Shown: positions 18,751 to 27,386, numbered from the stretch's first letter. The stretch is DNA of 64,000 nucleotides from Bacteroidaceae bacterium (GCA_017555875.1 JAFZFN010000002.1:46996-110995); one strand, 5' to 3'. Numbers and translations: made by a program. The notes: generated from the sequence alone by a model not told the origin.

Positions 18751-18790
18751 GTAAAGGCTGGCCATTAGGTCGGCCTTTACTATTTTTTTT
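18751..18790 (+). terminator. Terminator of rpsA
   Basis: GTAAAGGCTGGCC / GGTCGGCCTTTAC stem followed by TATTTTTTTT, a textbook intrinsic terminator. Confidence 0.9.
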
Positions 18791-18906
18791 TGTATGTGCT
18801 GGCCGTGGTAAATGTGTTGTTGCAACAAGAAAAATATCAAATAATTAGCAACAACGAGATATAATCACTATTTTTGCAGCTCATTTTAGGTAAATAAGAT
18901 TGGTTT

Positions 18907-20427
18907 ATGACAAATAGACATATTGAGATAATGGACACTACGCTGCGCGATGGCGAACAGACCAGCGGCGTATCATTCGTACCCCACGAGAAACTCTCCA
19001 TTGCCCGCTGCTTGCTCGACGATCTCCGCGTCAATCGTATTGAGGTGGCTTCGGCTCGTGTCTCCGATGGTGAGGCCGAATCGGTGCGTGCCATCTGCGA
19101 CTGGGCCCAGCGTGCTGGACATATCGAAAAGGTGGAGATTCTTGGCTTTGTGGATGGTACCACTTCGGTAGACTGGATTCGTCGTTGTGGCGGTCGTGTG
19201 ATGAACCTCCTCACCAAGGGTTCGCTCAAGCATTGCATCGAGCAGCTTAAGCGTACTCCCGAAGAGCATATTGCCGATATACGTCGTTCTGTAGCTTATG
19301 CTACCGAACAGGGTGTAGCCGTCAATGTATATCTCGAGGACTGGAGCAATGGCATGAAGAACTCGCCCGAGTATGTCTTTCAACTTATGGACGGTCTGAA
19401 AGACTGTGGCATCCGCCGTTTCATGCTCCCCGATACGCTCGGTATCCTCAATCCCATGCAGGTGCAGTCCTTCATGGGTGTCATGGTGCAGCGCTATCCC
19501 GACACGCACTTCGACTTCCATGCCCACAATGACTACGACCTTGCCGTGAGCAACGTGTATGCCGCCGTGTTAGCTGGTGCTAAGGGTCTTCACACCACCA
19601 TCAACGGCCTTGGTGAGCGTGCTGGTAATGCCCCCTTGGCAAGTGTGCAGGCTATCTTGCGTGACCACTTCGGCGCCGACACCACCATCAACGAAGAGCG
19701 TCTCAATGATGTGAGTCGCCTCGTGGAGTCCTACTCGGGTATCACTATCCCTGCGAATAAGCCCATCGTAGGTGAGAATGTCTTCACTCAGGTGGCAGGC
19801 GTGCATGCCGATGGCGACAACAAGAACAACCTCTACTGCAACGAACTCTTGCCCGAGCGCTTCGGTCGTAAGCGCGAGTATGCACTCGGTAAGACCAGCG
19901 GTAAGGCCAACATACGCAAGAACCTCGAAGCCTTAGGGCTCGAACTCGACGATGAGGCCATGCGCAAGGTCACCGCACGCATTATCGAGCTGGGCGACAA
20001 GAAGGAGGTAGTCACGCAGGAGGACCTCCCCTACATCATCTCTGATGTACTGAAACACTCCGTAGAGGATGCCCGTGTGAAGCTACTGAGCTACTACGTC
20101 ACTCTCTCGCAAGGCCTCAAGCCCATGGCTTCGCTCAAGCTCAGCATTGGCGATCAAGTGTATGAGCAGAACGCCAGTGGTGACGGACAGTACGACGCCT
20201 TCGTGCGTGCCCTGCGCAAGATTTATAAGGAGACGCTGGGCCGCAAGTTCCCCATGCTCACCAACTACGCCGTCTCCATCCCCCCTGGCGGCCGCACCGA
20301 CGCATTCGTGCAGACCATCATCACGTGGGAGCACGAGGGCAAGACCTTCAAGACCCGTGGCCTCGATGCCGACCAGACGGAAGCAGCTATAAAGGCCACC
20401 ATCAAGATGCTCAATATTATTGAGTGA
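18907..20427 (+). CDS. Stand-alone 2-isopropylmalate/citramalate synthase-family enzyme
   Basis: 506 residues of the DRE-TIM metallolyase family. Catalytic barrel (about 1-280): MDTTLRDGEQTSGVSF (DxxLRDGEQ; metal and 2-oxoacid binding), FHAHNDYDLAVSN (metal histidines) and NGLGERAGNAPL. Two subdomains follow and a C-terminal LeuA-type allosteric domain (about 380-506) with SGDGQYDAFVRALR and PPGGRTDAFVQTII. The product could be 2-isopropylmalate (leucine) or citramalate (isoleucine); the sequence does not decide it. It is alone: no leuBCD nearby, whereas Bacteroides usually have leuA copies in a leu operon. A second copy elsewhere is likely, which makes a citramalate-type or other branch role plausible. 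The TATTTTTGC element near 18871 is the likely -7 promoter. Confidence 0.8.
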   Translation: MTNRHIEIMDTTLRDGEQTSGVSFVPHEKLSIARCLLDDLRVNRIEVASARVSDGEAESVRAICDWAQRAGHIEKVEILGFVDGTTSVDWIRRCGGRVMNLLTKGSLKHCIEQLKRTPEEHIADIRRSVAYATEQGVAVNVYLEDWSNGMKNSPEYVFQLMDGLKDCGIRRFMLPDTLGILNPMQVQSFMGVMVQRYPDTHFDFHAHNDYDLAVSNVYAAVLAGAKGLHTTINGLGERAGNAPLASVQAILRDHFGADTTINEERLNDVSRLVESYSGITIPANKPIVGENVFTQVAGVHADGDNKNNLYCNELLPERFGRKREYALGKTSGKANIRKNLEALGLELDDEAMRKVTARIIELGDKKEVVTQEDLPYIISDVLKHSVEDARVKLLSYYVTLSQGLKPMASLKLSIGDQVYEQNASGDGQYDAFVRALRKIYKETLGRKFPMLTNYAVSIPPGGRTDAFVQTIITWEHEGKTFKTRGLDADQTEAAIKATIKMLNIIE

Positions 20428-20441
20428 GCGTCTGCTCAAAC

Positions 20442-21065
20442 TTATTTCTTTACATAGATCAAGCTGCTTCCCCGACCGATGGCCTTGATGCCCGACGACT
20501 CCTCCTTTCGTACCTTGCGTAGCTCCACGGTGGCGGTCGACAGGGACAGCTCGTTCAGATTGGCATAGTCGCGAGTGCGCATGTATCCGTGCTCTTCGAT
20601 GAAGGCAATGGCGCGGCCGATGCGCTCCTCCAGTGTGTAGGGCGAGTGCTTGATGCGGCTTTGTGTGCCGCGCTCGAGTGTACATTGGCAGCGCACGGCT
20701 TTCACCAGTGCCTTGTCGGCATGGTAATGCACGCCATTCACCTCGATGCTCTGTGCATTGCGTTGCGGCTTGTCCGCTACAAACGCATCTTGCTCCTTGT
20801 CTTTGCATACTCCTATCGTGGCCTTGAAGGTGCCAATGCCATCAATCGTCACGGCGCAGCCGTGTGCCATGAGGCGGGCCAATGATGTAGCAGCCTGATT
20901 GAGCACTTGCATTGCCGTAGCCTCACTGATGCCATGGCCTGGGATGGAGATTTCCTTGATAAACTCGGCCATCGTCACCCGACGCGATGTCTCCATACGA
21001 TAATATGCTGATGCCTCACCTTCGTTGTTGATGCTCTTAAATTCTTGTTTGATGTATTTTGCCAT
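20442..21065 (-). CDS. HU-like (HU-HIG) DNA-binding protein with C-terminal helix-turn-helix-like domain
   Basis: 207 residues. N-terminal half (about 1-125) is the Bacteroidetes HU-like fold of the HU-HIG type: ETSRRVTMAEFIKEIS, then HGCAVTIDGIGTFKATIG and a lysine/alanine beta-arm region. The C-terminal part (about 140-207) is a small basic domain, YTLEERIGRAIAFIEEHGYM then NLNELSLSTATVELRKV, which looks like a winged-helix or homeodomain-like unit. It probably binds DNA as a nucleoid or regulatory protein. Upstream of its start lie four 22-base repeats that could be its own operator. Convergent with the LeuA-family gene (14-base gap). Confidence 0.75.
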   Translation of the reverse strand: MAKYIKQEFKSINNEGEASAYYRMETSRRVTMAEFIKEISIPGHGISEATAMQVLNQAATSLARLMAHGCAVTIDGIGTFKATIGVCKDKEQDAFVADKPQRNAQSIEVNGVHYHADKALVKAVRCQCTLERGTQSRIKHSPYTLEERIGRAIAFIEEHGYMRTRDYANLNELSLSTATVELRKVRKEESSGIKAIGRGSSLIYVKK

Positions 21066-21150
21066 AAGGTAAAAGCTTTAAGTTCTTTTCTTGTTTACTC
21101 CGTAAAATTACGAAATATTTGTCCGAAAAGCAAATTTTAGATACAGAAAA

Positions 21151-21245
21151 ACATGCGTAACCGTGGGTGTTCTATGAAATATCCGTGGGTACGTGATAAA
21201 ACATCCATGAATACGTAATTGAATATCCATGGATGTTTTAGTTTG
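21151..21245. repeat. Four imperfect 22-23 base direct repeats upstream of the HU-like gene
   Basis: Units begin near 21158, 21177, 21198 and 21221 and share the core (A)TCCRTGRRTRYGT: AACCGTGGGTGTTC, ATATCCGTGGGTACGTGAT, ACATCCATGAATACGTAAT and ATATCCATGGATGTTTTAG. The last contains the palindrome ATCCATGGAT. About two helical turns apart, 90-180 bases before the HU-like start codon, which is where an operator array would lie. Confidence 0.7.
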
Positions 21246-21516
21246 TCAAAATGACTATCTAGGAAAATCTGTTTGCTCGTTATAGGTTTTACAACTGTAT
21301 ATTCTGTTTTCAGCCTAAGGAGATGTGGGGCGTAATCCTCATCCTCATCCCTAATGTATTCTCAACTCCATCCTGCTCCTCGTATGGTGCTGCAAGGATA
21401 GTCAGCCTGGGACGAACATGTATGGCGAGAACCCCAAGAGGGTAGTGGAGTGATAGGTCAGAACGAGTCAAGAGACGAAAATATTTAACATTATATTACA
21501 TTCGTCTCGATAAAAC
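21246..21516. other. Gene-free stretch between divergent genes
   Basis: No supported open frame or RNA motif. Base composition is mixed, unlike the AT-rich promoters around it, so a degraded gene or an untranslated leader is possible, but nothing recognisable remains. Confidence 0.4.
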
Positions 21517-21547
21517 TTGCAAATATGTTAGGTTTAATCTAATTTTG
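21517..21547 (+). promoter_or_regulatory. Promoter of the 21705-23763 secreted-protein run
   Basis: TTG (21517-21519), 20 bases, TAATTTTG (21540-21547) followed by CC. Predicts an unusually long leader of about 150 bases before the first gene. Confidence 0.7.
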
Positions 21548-21704
21548 CCGTGCTAGTGGTATGTACCTCAGTCAAGAGGACGTTTCATGTTGTATCTGCA
21601 TGATGAGCACGACAAGCCTCTACGTTCCCCTTGCCTAGCAAACAAGATAGTTATAAAATGCCGAATTGGAGAGGCTTGTAGGCAGTAAGGAAAAACACAA
21701 TAGT

Positions 21705-22208
21705 ATGAACAAGAAAGTTCTGATGGCTGCACTTCTCATGGTAGTATGCGCAACCGGTGCTATGGCACAAAAGACGAATCAGGTAATCAGTTTGAAAGAG
21801 ACACAGGCACGTCTGCTCGATGTGATGTCAAATGCTTATGTGAGACCCCTCACGGTGGAGCTGAAAGTCGATAATTCCAAGGGACGTATTCGTGACAAAT
21901 GGGAACTCTCTGGAGCAGAACTTATTGACCTTGGCGTGATTGCTGCTGATGGTACATTGGATTTGGCAAACATAAGAAGTTATGGTGTGTATAAATCAGC
22001 CGAAAAGCACAATTGTGATGTCATCGTGGCTGCTACGTTTAACTTCGAGACAGAGGACCTGAAAAATGGTGGAGTGCTCGAGGTTGTTGGTTTTCCCGCC
22101 AATTTTGTGAACTGGAAGACTGCAGAAGATAGTGACCTTGAATGGATACGTATGGAAAAGGTGCAGACAACATCGGAGCGTGATAAATTGAATGCTATAG
22201 TGAAGTAA
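21705..22208 (+). CDS. Secreted protein of unknown function
   Basis: 167 residues. Start chosen at 21705 because MNKKVLMAALLMVVCATGAMAQ is a clean signal peptide (cut near 22); an in-frame Met 13 codons earlier would bury it. The mature protein starts with KTNQVISLKETQARLLDVMSNAYVRPLTVEL and has alternating short strands and a VIVAATFNFETEDLKN stretch, suggesting a small alpha/beta fold. I do not recognise the family. It is 23 bases upstream of a pair of paralogous outer-membrane-like proteins and probably in one transcript with them, so it may assist or accompany them in the envelope. Confidence 0.7.
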   Translation: MNKKVLMAALLMVVCATGAMAQKTNQVISLKETQARLLDVMSNAYVRPLTVELKVDNSKGRIRDKWELSGAELIDLGVIAADGTLDLANIRSYGVYKSAEKHNCDVIVAATFNFETEDLKNGGVLEVVGFPANFVNWKTAEDSDLEWIRMEKVQTTSERDKLNAIVK

Positions 22209-22231
22209 TCTGCCAATTAATAGAATAGTAT

Positions 22232-22930
22232 ATGAAAAAGTTTTTGTTAGCTGCATTGTTGTTGGTGATGGGAGCCTATGCTCAAGCGCAAATCGTGTCG
22301 TCGAGCAGCTCGCGTGTGGTACGCATCGTAGAACCTGTGGAGCAAAAGCCTACTCAACTCTTCGAACCAAAGTTCTATGTGAAGGGAGGATTCTCGAATC
22401 TCGATTACGTTGGCGACCAACTTTTTTACGGGTATGGTGAATCTGATCATTACGGCACGTTGGGATACAATCTGGTGTTCGGTTACGAAAAGCCTTTCTT
22501 CCAAAGGGCAGGTGAGTCTGCATGCATCTCGTGGGGTATCGAAGCTGGTTTGGCTTCGCGAGGAACCGAGTTTGAATTTGGTGGAAACTATGTCAATATA
22601 CTGAAGAATGGCATGATAGTCAATCCCAAGTTGGTAGCCCATCTAGGTACACCCAAGTTCTCTTGGTACTATGATCTTGGTCTCTTTTTGCAATATGACT
22701 ATGAGTCAGAAATTGTTGCGGACCTTTATGAATTGGAGTATGTGTTTGATGAGCTTACCGCTGAACAGAATACTTGTGTTGGCCTAAGTGTTAATACCGG
22801 ATTTTGGATCAACCGCTTCGAAATCGGTGTGGGAGCGCTGTTGGGTGTCACTCCAATGTTCGGGTTTGATGATGAGTCTTTTGAGGGAACGTCTATGACG
22901 GTAAACTTCCACGTTGGTTGGGCATTCTAA
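22232..22930 (+). CDS. Predicted outer-membrane beta-barrel protein, paralogue 1
   Basis: 232 residues. Signal peptide MKKFLLAALLLVMGAYAQAQ, then the short Ser-rich segment IVSSSSSRVVRIVE that is shared with the next gene, a Pro/Gln linker, and a body of alternating aromatic and glycine-rich strands (KFYVKGGFSNLDYVGDQ, GYNLVFGYEKPFF, GIEAGLASRG, TMTVNFHVGWAF) ending in Phe, as expected for an 8-10 strand outer-membrane barrel. Not a family I can name. The neighbour at 22936 is 5 bases downstream and clearly a diverged duplicate. Confidence 0.7.
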   Translation: MKKFLLAALLLVMGAYAQAQIVSSSSSRVVRIVEPVEQKPTQLFEPKFYVKGGFSNLDYVGDQLFYGYGESDHYGTLGYNLVFGYEKPFFQRAGESACISWGIEAGLASRGTEFEFGGNYVNILKNGMIVNPKLVAHLGTPKFSWYYDLGLFLQYDYESEIVADLYELEYVFDELTAEQNTCVGLSVNTGFWINRFEIGVGALLGVTPMFGFDDESFEGTSMTVNFHVGWAF

Positions 22931-22935
22931 AATAA

Positions 22936-23763
22936 ATGACTATGAGACGTTTTCTTTTAGTATTTGCTGCGGTGATGATGGGCTTTATAGCTCAAGCACA
23001 GATCGTGTCGTCGAGCAGTTCGCGCGTGGTGCGCATCGTGGAGGAAAAGCCCGCGAAGCCTAAGAAGCCAGTCAAGCCCTTTGAGACCAAGCACTACATT
23101 AAGGGCGGAGTCAATGTGAATCAAATGTTGGCGCCAGAAACATACATTTATTTGATGGAAGCTACAGACATTCCGGGTCTGCACCTTATGTATGGCATGG
23201 AGAAGCCCTTCCGTAAAGACTCAAAAACGGTCTGTGCTTACTGGGGTTATGAGGCTGGCGTATCGCGATGGGCCTTCAGCCTAGTCAATTATTGTTTGAA
23301 TGGCTACGGCAGTTATGGGTACAGTGAGACTTGGCCTGAGTATCAAAACGTGTGTCAGTTTGGCGCTCAGTTTGCTCCTAAATTAGGATACAAGATAGGC
23401 TCTCGAGGAAAAAAGTTCTCCATGGGAGTCGAGGTTGGAGCCTACGTCAATTATACCTTTGGTACTCCTTCATACTTATTTGATGAATACAACTATGTGT
23501 ATGATTATGAGTACAATATTGATGAGGAGACTAGTGCCATGCTGATGAATGCGCTTTTCTCAGAATGGAACGACCTCGAAGCTGGAGTCTTCTTAGGATA
23601 TGGTTTTTGGATGAGGTCTGTCTATCTCGGATTTAGATACTCTATGGCCGTTACCCCCTCTTTCGATTATAAAGAGGTGACGGAGATCTACGATGGCTAT
23701 TATTTGCCGGCTGGAGAATATAAGCATGAGAACTTTTATATTAGCCTAGGTTTTTCTTTCTAA
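22936..23763 (+). CDS. Predicted outer-membrane beta-barrel protein, paralogue 2
   Basis: 275 residues. Signal peptide MTMRRFLLVFAAVMMGFIAQAQ followed by the same IVSSSSSRVVRIVE segment as paralogue 1, a Lys/Pro linker (EEKPAKPKKPVKPF) and barrel-like strands (HYIKGGVNVNQM, MYGMEKPFRKD, YWGYEAGVSRW, FYISLGFSF) ending in Phe. Even the DNA of the Ser-rich segment is nearly identical between the two genes, while the bodies have diverged strongly. A terminator follows at 23789. Function unknown. Confidence 0.7.
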   Translation: MTMRRFLLVFAAVMMGFIAQAQIVSSSSSRVVRIVEEKPAKPKKPVKPFETKHYIKGGVNVNQMLAPETYIYLMEATDIPGLHLMYGMEKPFRKDSKTVCAYWGYEAGVSRWAFSLVNYCLNGYGSYGYSETWPEYQNVCQFGAQFAPKLGYKIGSRGKKFSMGVEVGAYVNYTFGTPSYLFDEYNYVYDYEYNIDEETSAMLMNALFSEWNDLEAGVFLGYGFWMRSVYLGFRYSMAVTPSFDYKEVTEIYDGYYLPAGEYKHENFYISLGFSF

Positions 23764-23788
23764 GAGAAAATATAGTATCGTCTGAAAG

Positions 23789-23822
23789 CGAGAGGTTATG
23801 TCGAGGCATAGCCTCTCGTTTT
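23789..23822 (+). terminator. Terminator of the paralogue operon
   Basis: CGAGAGGTTATG / CATAGCCTCTCG stem (one G-T step) with loop TCGAGG and then TTTTG. Confidence 0.85.
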
Positions 23823-23933
23823 GTTCTGAAATCTTGATGCCGATGTCTTAGGACAACTCCAATGATATCGTTGCTCTCCGTGAGGTTAGGATAAATTTCT
23901 TACACTCAATGATGCAAGTAAATTTTCATTGTC

Positions 23934-23964
23934 TTTGCCGAATCGGATTTTTGCACTAATTTCG
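23934..23964 (+). promoter_or_regulatory. Promoter of ilvE
   Basis: TTTG (23934-23937), 19 bases, TAATTTCG (23957-23964) then C: Bacteroidales -33/-7 pattern 45 bases before the start codon. No leader peptide or attenuator is visible. Confidence 0.75.
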
Positions 23965-24008
23965 CAGTCTATTATTATATATAGGTATTAAACATAGACT
24001 ACACGGTT

Positions 24009-25037
24009 ATGGAAAAAGAATTGGACTTGGATTGGTCAAACCTCTCGTTCGGCTATATGAAGGCCGACTATAACGTGCGTTGCTACTATCGCAATGGGGC
24101 GTGGGGCAACGTTGAGGTGTCGGATAGCGAAACTATCACAATGCATATGGCGGCAACCTGCTTGCACTATGGACAAGAGGCTTTTGAGGGATTGAAGGCT
24201 TTTCGTGGCAAGGATGGCAAGGTGCGCATCTTCCGTCTTGAAGCTAACGCCGAGCGCTTGCAGAGCACTTGCGACGGCATCATGATGCCCCAGCTGCCTA
24301 CAGAGAAGTTCCGTGAGATGGTGCTCAAGGTGGTGAAGATGAACGAGCGTTTCGTGCCTCCCTACGAGAGTGGTGCGTCGCTCTATATCCGTCCCTTGCT
24401 CATCGGTACAGGCCCTCAGGTGGGTGTGCACCCTGCAGATGAGTATCTGTTCATGATATTCGTGATGCCCGTGGGCCCCTACTTCAAGGGAGGCTTTGCT
24501 ACGAACCCCTACGTGGTGATTCGTCAGTACGACCGTTCGGCTCCGCTCGGAACAGGTATATATAAGGTGGGTGGTAACTATGCCGCATCGATGAAGGCCA
24601 ACAAGTTGGCTCACGACTTGGGCTACTCTTGTGAGTTCTACCTCGACGCCAAGGAGAAGAAGTATATCGACGAGTGCGGTGCAGCCAACTTCTTCGGTAT
24701 CAAGAACAACACCTACGTAACACCTAAGTCAACCTCAATTCTCCCCTCTATTACCAACAAGAGTTTGATGCAACTGGCCGAGGATATGGGCTTGAAGGTA
24801 GAGCGTCGCCAGATACCTATCGAGGAACTCGACACCTTCGAGGAGGCTGGTGCATGTGGCACAGCAGCTGTAATCTCGCCCATTGAGCGTATCGATGACT
24901 TGGAGGAGAAGCGCTCCTACGTGATCTCTAAGGATGGCCAGCCCGGCCCCATCTGTCGCAAGTTGTACGACACCTTGCGCGGTATCCAATATGGCGACAT
25001 CGAAGACCGTCACGGTTGGGTGACTGTGGTAGAGTAA
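24009..25037 (+). CDS. ilvE: Branched-chain amino acid aminotransferase
   Basis: 342 residues, fold-type IV PLP enzyme of the long BCAT group. It interconverts leucine, isoleucine and valine with their 2-oxoacids using glutamate/2-oxoglutarate. Seen: CLHYGQEAFEGLKAFRG (51-67), IRPLLIGTG, the Schiff-base lysine K186 in GTGIYKVGGNYAAS, and DECGAANFFGI, followed by GTAAVISPIERI near the C-terminus. The start at 24009 has promoter spacing that fits. It is upstream of a porin-like gene (32-base gap) on the same strand; other ilv/leu genes are not adjacent, though a LeuA-family gene is 3.6 kb upstream. Confidence 0.94.
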   Translation: MEKELDLDWSNLSFGYMKADYNVRCYYRNGAWGNVEVSDSETITMHMAATCLHYGQEAFEGLKAFRGKDGKVRIFRLEANAERLQSTCDGIMMPQLPTEKFREMVLKVVKMNERFVPPYESGASLYIRPLLIGTGPQVGVHPADEYLFMIFVMPVGPYFKGGFATNPYVVIRQYDRSAPLGTGIYKVGGNYAASMKANKLAHDLGYSCEFYLDAKEKKYIDECGAANFFGIKNNTYVTPKSTSILPSITNKSLMQLAEDMGLKVERRQIPIEELDTFEEAGACGTAAVISPIERIDDLEEKRSYVISKDGQPGPICRKLYDTLRGIQYGDIEDRHGWVTVVE

Positions 25038-25069
25038 CAGAAATGAATGTAAATAAAACACGATAAAAC

Positions 25070-26278
25070 ATGAAAAGAGTATTTTCAGCGATTGCGCTCA
25101 TGTTGTTTGTAGGCATGGGTTTCGCACAAGACAAGGCTGTGAAGGCCGAGATTTACGGATTTGTCCGCAACTATTTCACGTATGACTCGCGCAGCTGTGT
25201 GCAGTCCAATGAGGGCTTGTTCAATATGTTGCCCAATGACATCAAGCCTGGTGCCAATGGTGAGGACCTCAATGCCCTTCCCTCGGTGCGCTTCCTCTCT
25301 ATGACCACCCGTTTCGGCTTGAACGTTACAGGTCCCGAGATTTGGGGAGCCAAGTCGACTGCTAAGATTGAGTCGGACTTCTGCGGTGCCTCTTCGGGTA
25401 CGGCCTTCAACCTACGCATCCGTCAGGCCTACACCAAGCTGGCTTGGGAGCATAGCGACCTCCTCGTGGGTCAGGCATGGCATCCGATGGCAGGCGACCT
25501 CATGCCCGAGGTGTTCAGCCTTGCTACAGGCGCTCCCTTCAATCCCTTCAACCGCTCTCCGCAGGTGCGCTACAACTATGCTCCCATCAAAGGGCTCACG
25601 TTCACTGCATCGGCGCTCTATCAGTATCAGTACGGTTCTGCCGGGTTTGATGGTACCTCTAACACCTATCAGCGCAACGCTCTCGTACCCGAACTCTTCG
25701 TGGGTATGACCACCAAGGGTAAGCACCTTACCAGCGGATGGGGAGTGAGCGCATCGACCATCGCTCCGCGAGTGATAGCAAACAATATGCGTGTCGATGA
25801 GCGCCTCACCAGCTACTCGGCTATGGTGTTCGGCTCGCTCAAGATTGATGCTCTCTCGGTGCGTGCCAAGGCTACCTATGGACAGAACACTTCACACATG
25901 CAGCAGCCCACAGGATTCTGTGTCGTAGAGACTTTTGATAATGGTGTGCAGAGCTACGAGCCCATGCAGCTCGGCTCGGCATGGATCACCATGATGTATG
26001 GCAAGAAGCTTCGCTATGGCTTCTTCGCTGGTTGGCTGAAGAACTACGGCTCAGCAGGCAAGGACTACACGAGTCTTGTGGTGCGCAACAACAAGGGCAT
26101 GGACGAAGCCTTCCGCTTCTCGCCCATCGTGACCTACAAGGTGGAGAACATGCAGGTGGGCCTCGAGTATGAACACACCGCTACAGCATACGGCGACTAT
26201 CAGCCCAGCGGTATGGTGATCAATACCCATTGGGTGGCCAACAACCGTGTTTGCGTGATGGTGAAGTATGACTTTTAA
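25070..26278 (+). CDS. Porin-like outer-membrane beta-barrel protein
   Basis: 402 residues. Signal peptide MKRVFSAIALMLFVGMGFAQ; the mature part starts KAEIYGFVRNYFTYDSRSC, the first barrel strand typical of 16-strand porin-like proteins (DcaP/OprO-like arrangement). Repeating amphipathic strands follow (TTRFGLNVTGPEIWGAKSTA, IRQAYTKLAWEHSDLLVGQ, VRYNYAPIKGLTFTASALY), and the chain ends NRVCVMVKYDF with C-terminal Phe. The WEHSDLLVGQAWHP segment resembles the porin pattern where an L-x-x-GQ-x-W loop faces the channel. Likely a diffusion channel in the outer membrane; substrate unknown. Confidence 0.75.
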   Translation: MKRVFSAIALMLFVGMGFAQDKAVKAEIYGFVRNYFTYDSRSCVQSNEGLFNMLPNDIKPGANGEDLNALPSVRFLSMTTRFGLNVTGPEIWGAKSTAKIESDFCGASSGTAFNLRIRQAYTKLAWEHSDLLVGQAWHPMAGDLMPEVFSLATGAPFNPFNRSPQVRYNYAPIKGLTFTASALYQYQYGSAGFDGTSNTYQRNALVPELFVGMTTKGKHLTSGWGVSASTIAPRVIANNMRVDERLTSYSAMVFGSLKIDALSVRAKATYGQNTSHMQQPTGFCVVETFDNGVQSYEPMQLGSAWITMMYGKKLRYGFFAGWLKNYGSAGKDYTSLVVRNNKGMDEAFRFSPIVTYKVENMQVGLEYEHTATAYGDYQPSGMVINTHWVANNRVCVMVKYDF

Positions 26279-26279
26279 T

Positions 26280-26370
26280 CAATTCTGAATGTTGAATACT
26301 GAATGCTACAGTCAACAATTGGAAACTGATATTTTTCAGTTTTCATTTTTCAATTCTCAATTCGTCGAGT
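26280..26370. repeat. 7-base-period inverted arrays running into ftcD
   Basis: Read in sevens from 26280: left part AATTCTG, AATGTTG, AATACTG, AATG; right part TTTTCAG, TTTTCAT, TTTTCAA, TTCTCAA, TTCGTCG. The right part is roughly the reverse complement of the left. It occupies the whole gap between the porin gene and the conserved start of FtcD and overlaps the called ftcD start. Confidence 0.75.
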
Positions 26371-27386
26371 GTGTCCCCAACTTCAGCGAGGGACGCGACA
26401 TAGAGACCATCAACGCCATCGCCGATGCTATCCGCTCGGTCGATGGCGTTCGGGTTTTACACATCGACCGTGGCGAGGCGGCCAACCGTACCGTCATCAC
26501 CTTTGTGGGGCCTGCCGAGGCTGTCGTAGAGGCTGCCTTCCGTATGGTGAGATGTGCGAGTGAACGCATCGATATGCGTACTCATCAGGGTGAGCACCCT
26601 CGCATCGGCGCCACCGATGTGCTTCCCCTTATCCCGATAAAGAATATCACGTTGGAGGAGTGCGCGGCGCTGGCTCGTACGTTGGCCAAGCGCATATATG
26701 AGGAACTGGGTATACCTACCTATTGCTACGAGGCAGCAGCCTTTATCCCCGAGCATGCGAACCTTGCCGATTGTCGTCGTGGCGAATATGAGGGGTTGCA
26801 GGAGAAGATGATTGATGCCGTGATGCGTCCCGACTTTGGACACGAATACACCGAGCAGGCAGCTCGTTCGGGTGCATCGGTCGTGGGAGCACGCAACTTC
26901 CTCATCGCCGTGAACTTCAATCTGAACACCGCCTCGCGTGAGGTGGCCTCGGCTATTGCTGCCCGGGTGAGAGCCAGTGGCGAGGTGTGTCGTGATGAGA
27001 CGGGCCGTGTCATCCGTGACACAGAGGGTAGGGCAGTGCGTCGCCCTGGGCTGCTGCGAGGCTGCAAGGCCATTGGGTGGTACATCGAGGAATATGGCTG
27101 TGCGCAGGTGTCGATGAACATCAACGACGTGGCCCTCTGTCCCATTCATGTAGCCTACATGACGGTGTGTCGCGTGGCTCGCGAGTTGGGTGCCGAGGTG
27201 ACAGGCACGGAGCTCATTGGGCTCATTCCCGAGGATTGCATGGTGGATGCAGGCCGATACTTTGCTTCTGAGCGCGGTGTGTCGATCTGTGGGGCCGACG
27301 ATCTCATCGGTCTTGCCATAGAGGCAATGAATATGGATGACCTGTGTCCTTTCGATGCGAACCAAAAGATTTTGCGCATCGTGTAA
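26289..27386 (+). CDS. ftcD: Glutamate formimidoyltransferase
   Basis: 365 residues as called. Transfers the formimino group from formiminoglutamate to tetrahydrofolate, the last step of histidine breakdown. The conserved body begins VECVPNFSEGRDIE at residue 26 and contains ANRTVITFVGP, DMRTHQGEHPRIGATDVLP (catalytic histidine region, 95-113) and the C-terminal PEDCMVDAGRYF. Single-function form, without cyclodeaminase. Normal family members start about three residues before VECVPNF; here the first 24 residues are encoded by a 7-base-period array, and no closer ATG exists. The actual start may therefore be 26289 or a non-ATG codon. No hutH/U/I genes are adjacent. The gene appears monocistronic; paaK has its own promoter. 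Confidence 0.88.
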   Translation: MLNTECYSQQLETDIFQFSFFNSQFVECVPNFSEGRDIETINAIADAIRSVDGVRVLHIDRGEAANRTVITFVGPAEAVVEAAFRMVRCASERIDMRTHQGEHPRIGATDVLPLIPIKNITLEECAALARTLAKRIYEELGIPTYCYEAAAFIPEHANLADCRRGEYEGLQEKMIDAVMRPDFGHEYTEQAARSGASVVGARNFLIAVNFNLNTASREVASAIAARVRASGEVCRDETGRVIRDTEGRAVRRPGLLRGCKAIGWYIEEYGCAQVSMNINDVALCPIHVAYMTVCRVARELGAEVTGTELIGLIPEDCMVDAGRYFASERGVSICGADDLIGLAIEAMNMDDLCPFDANQKILRIV

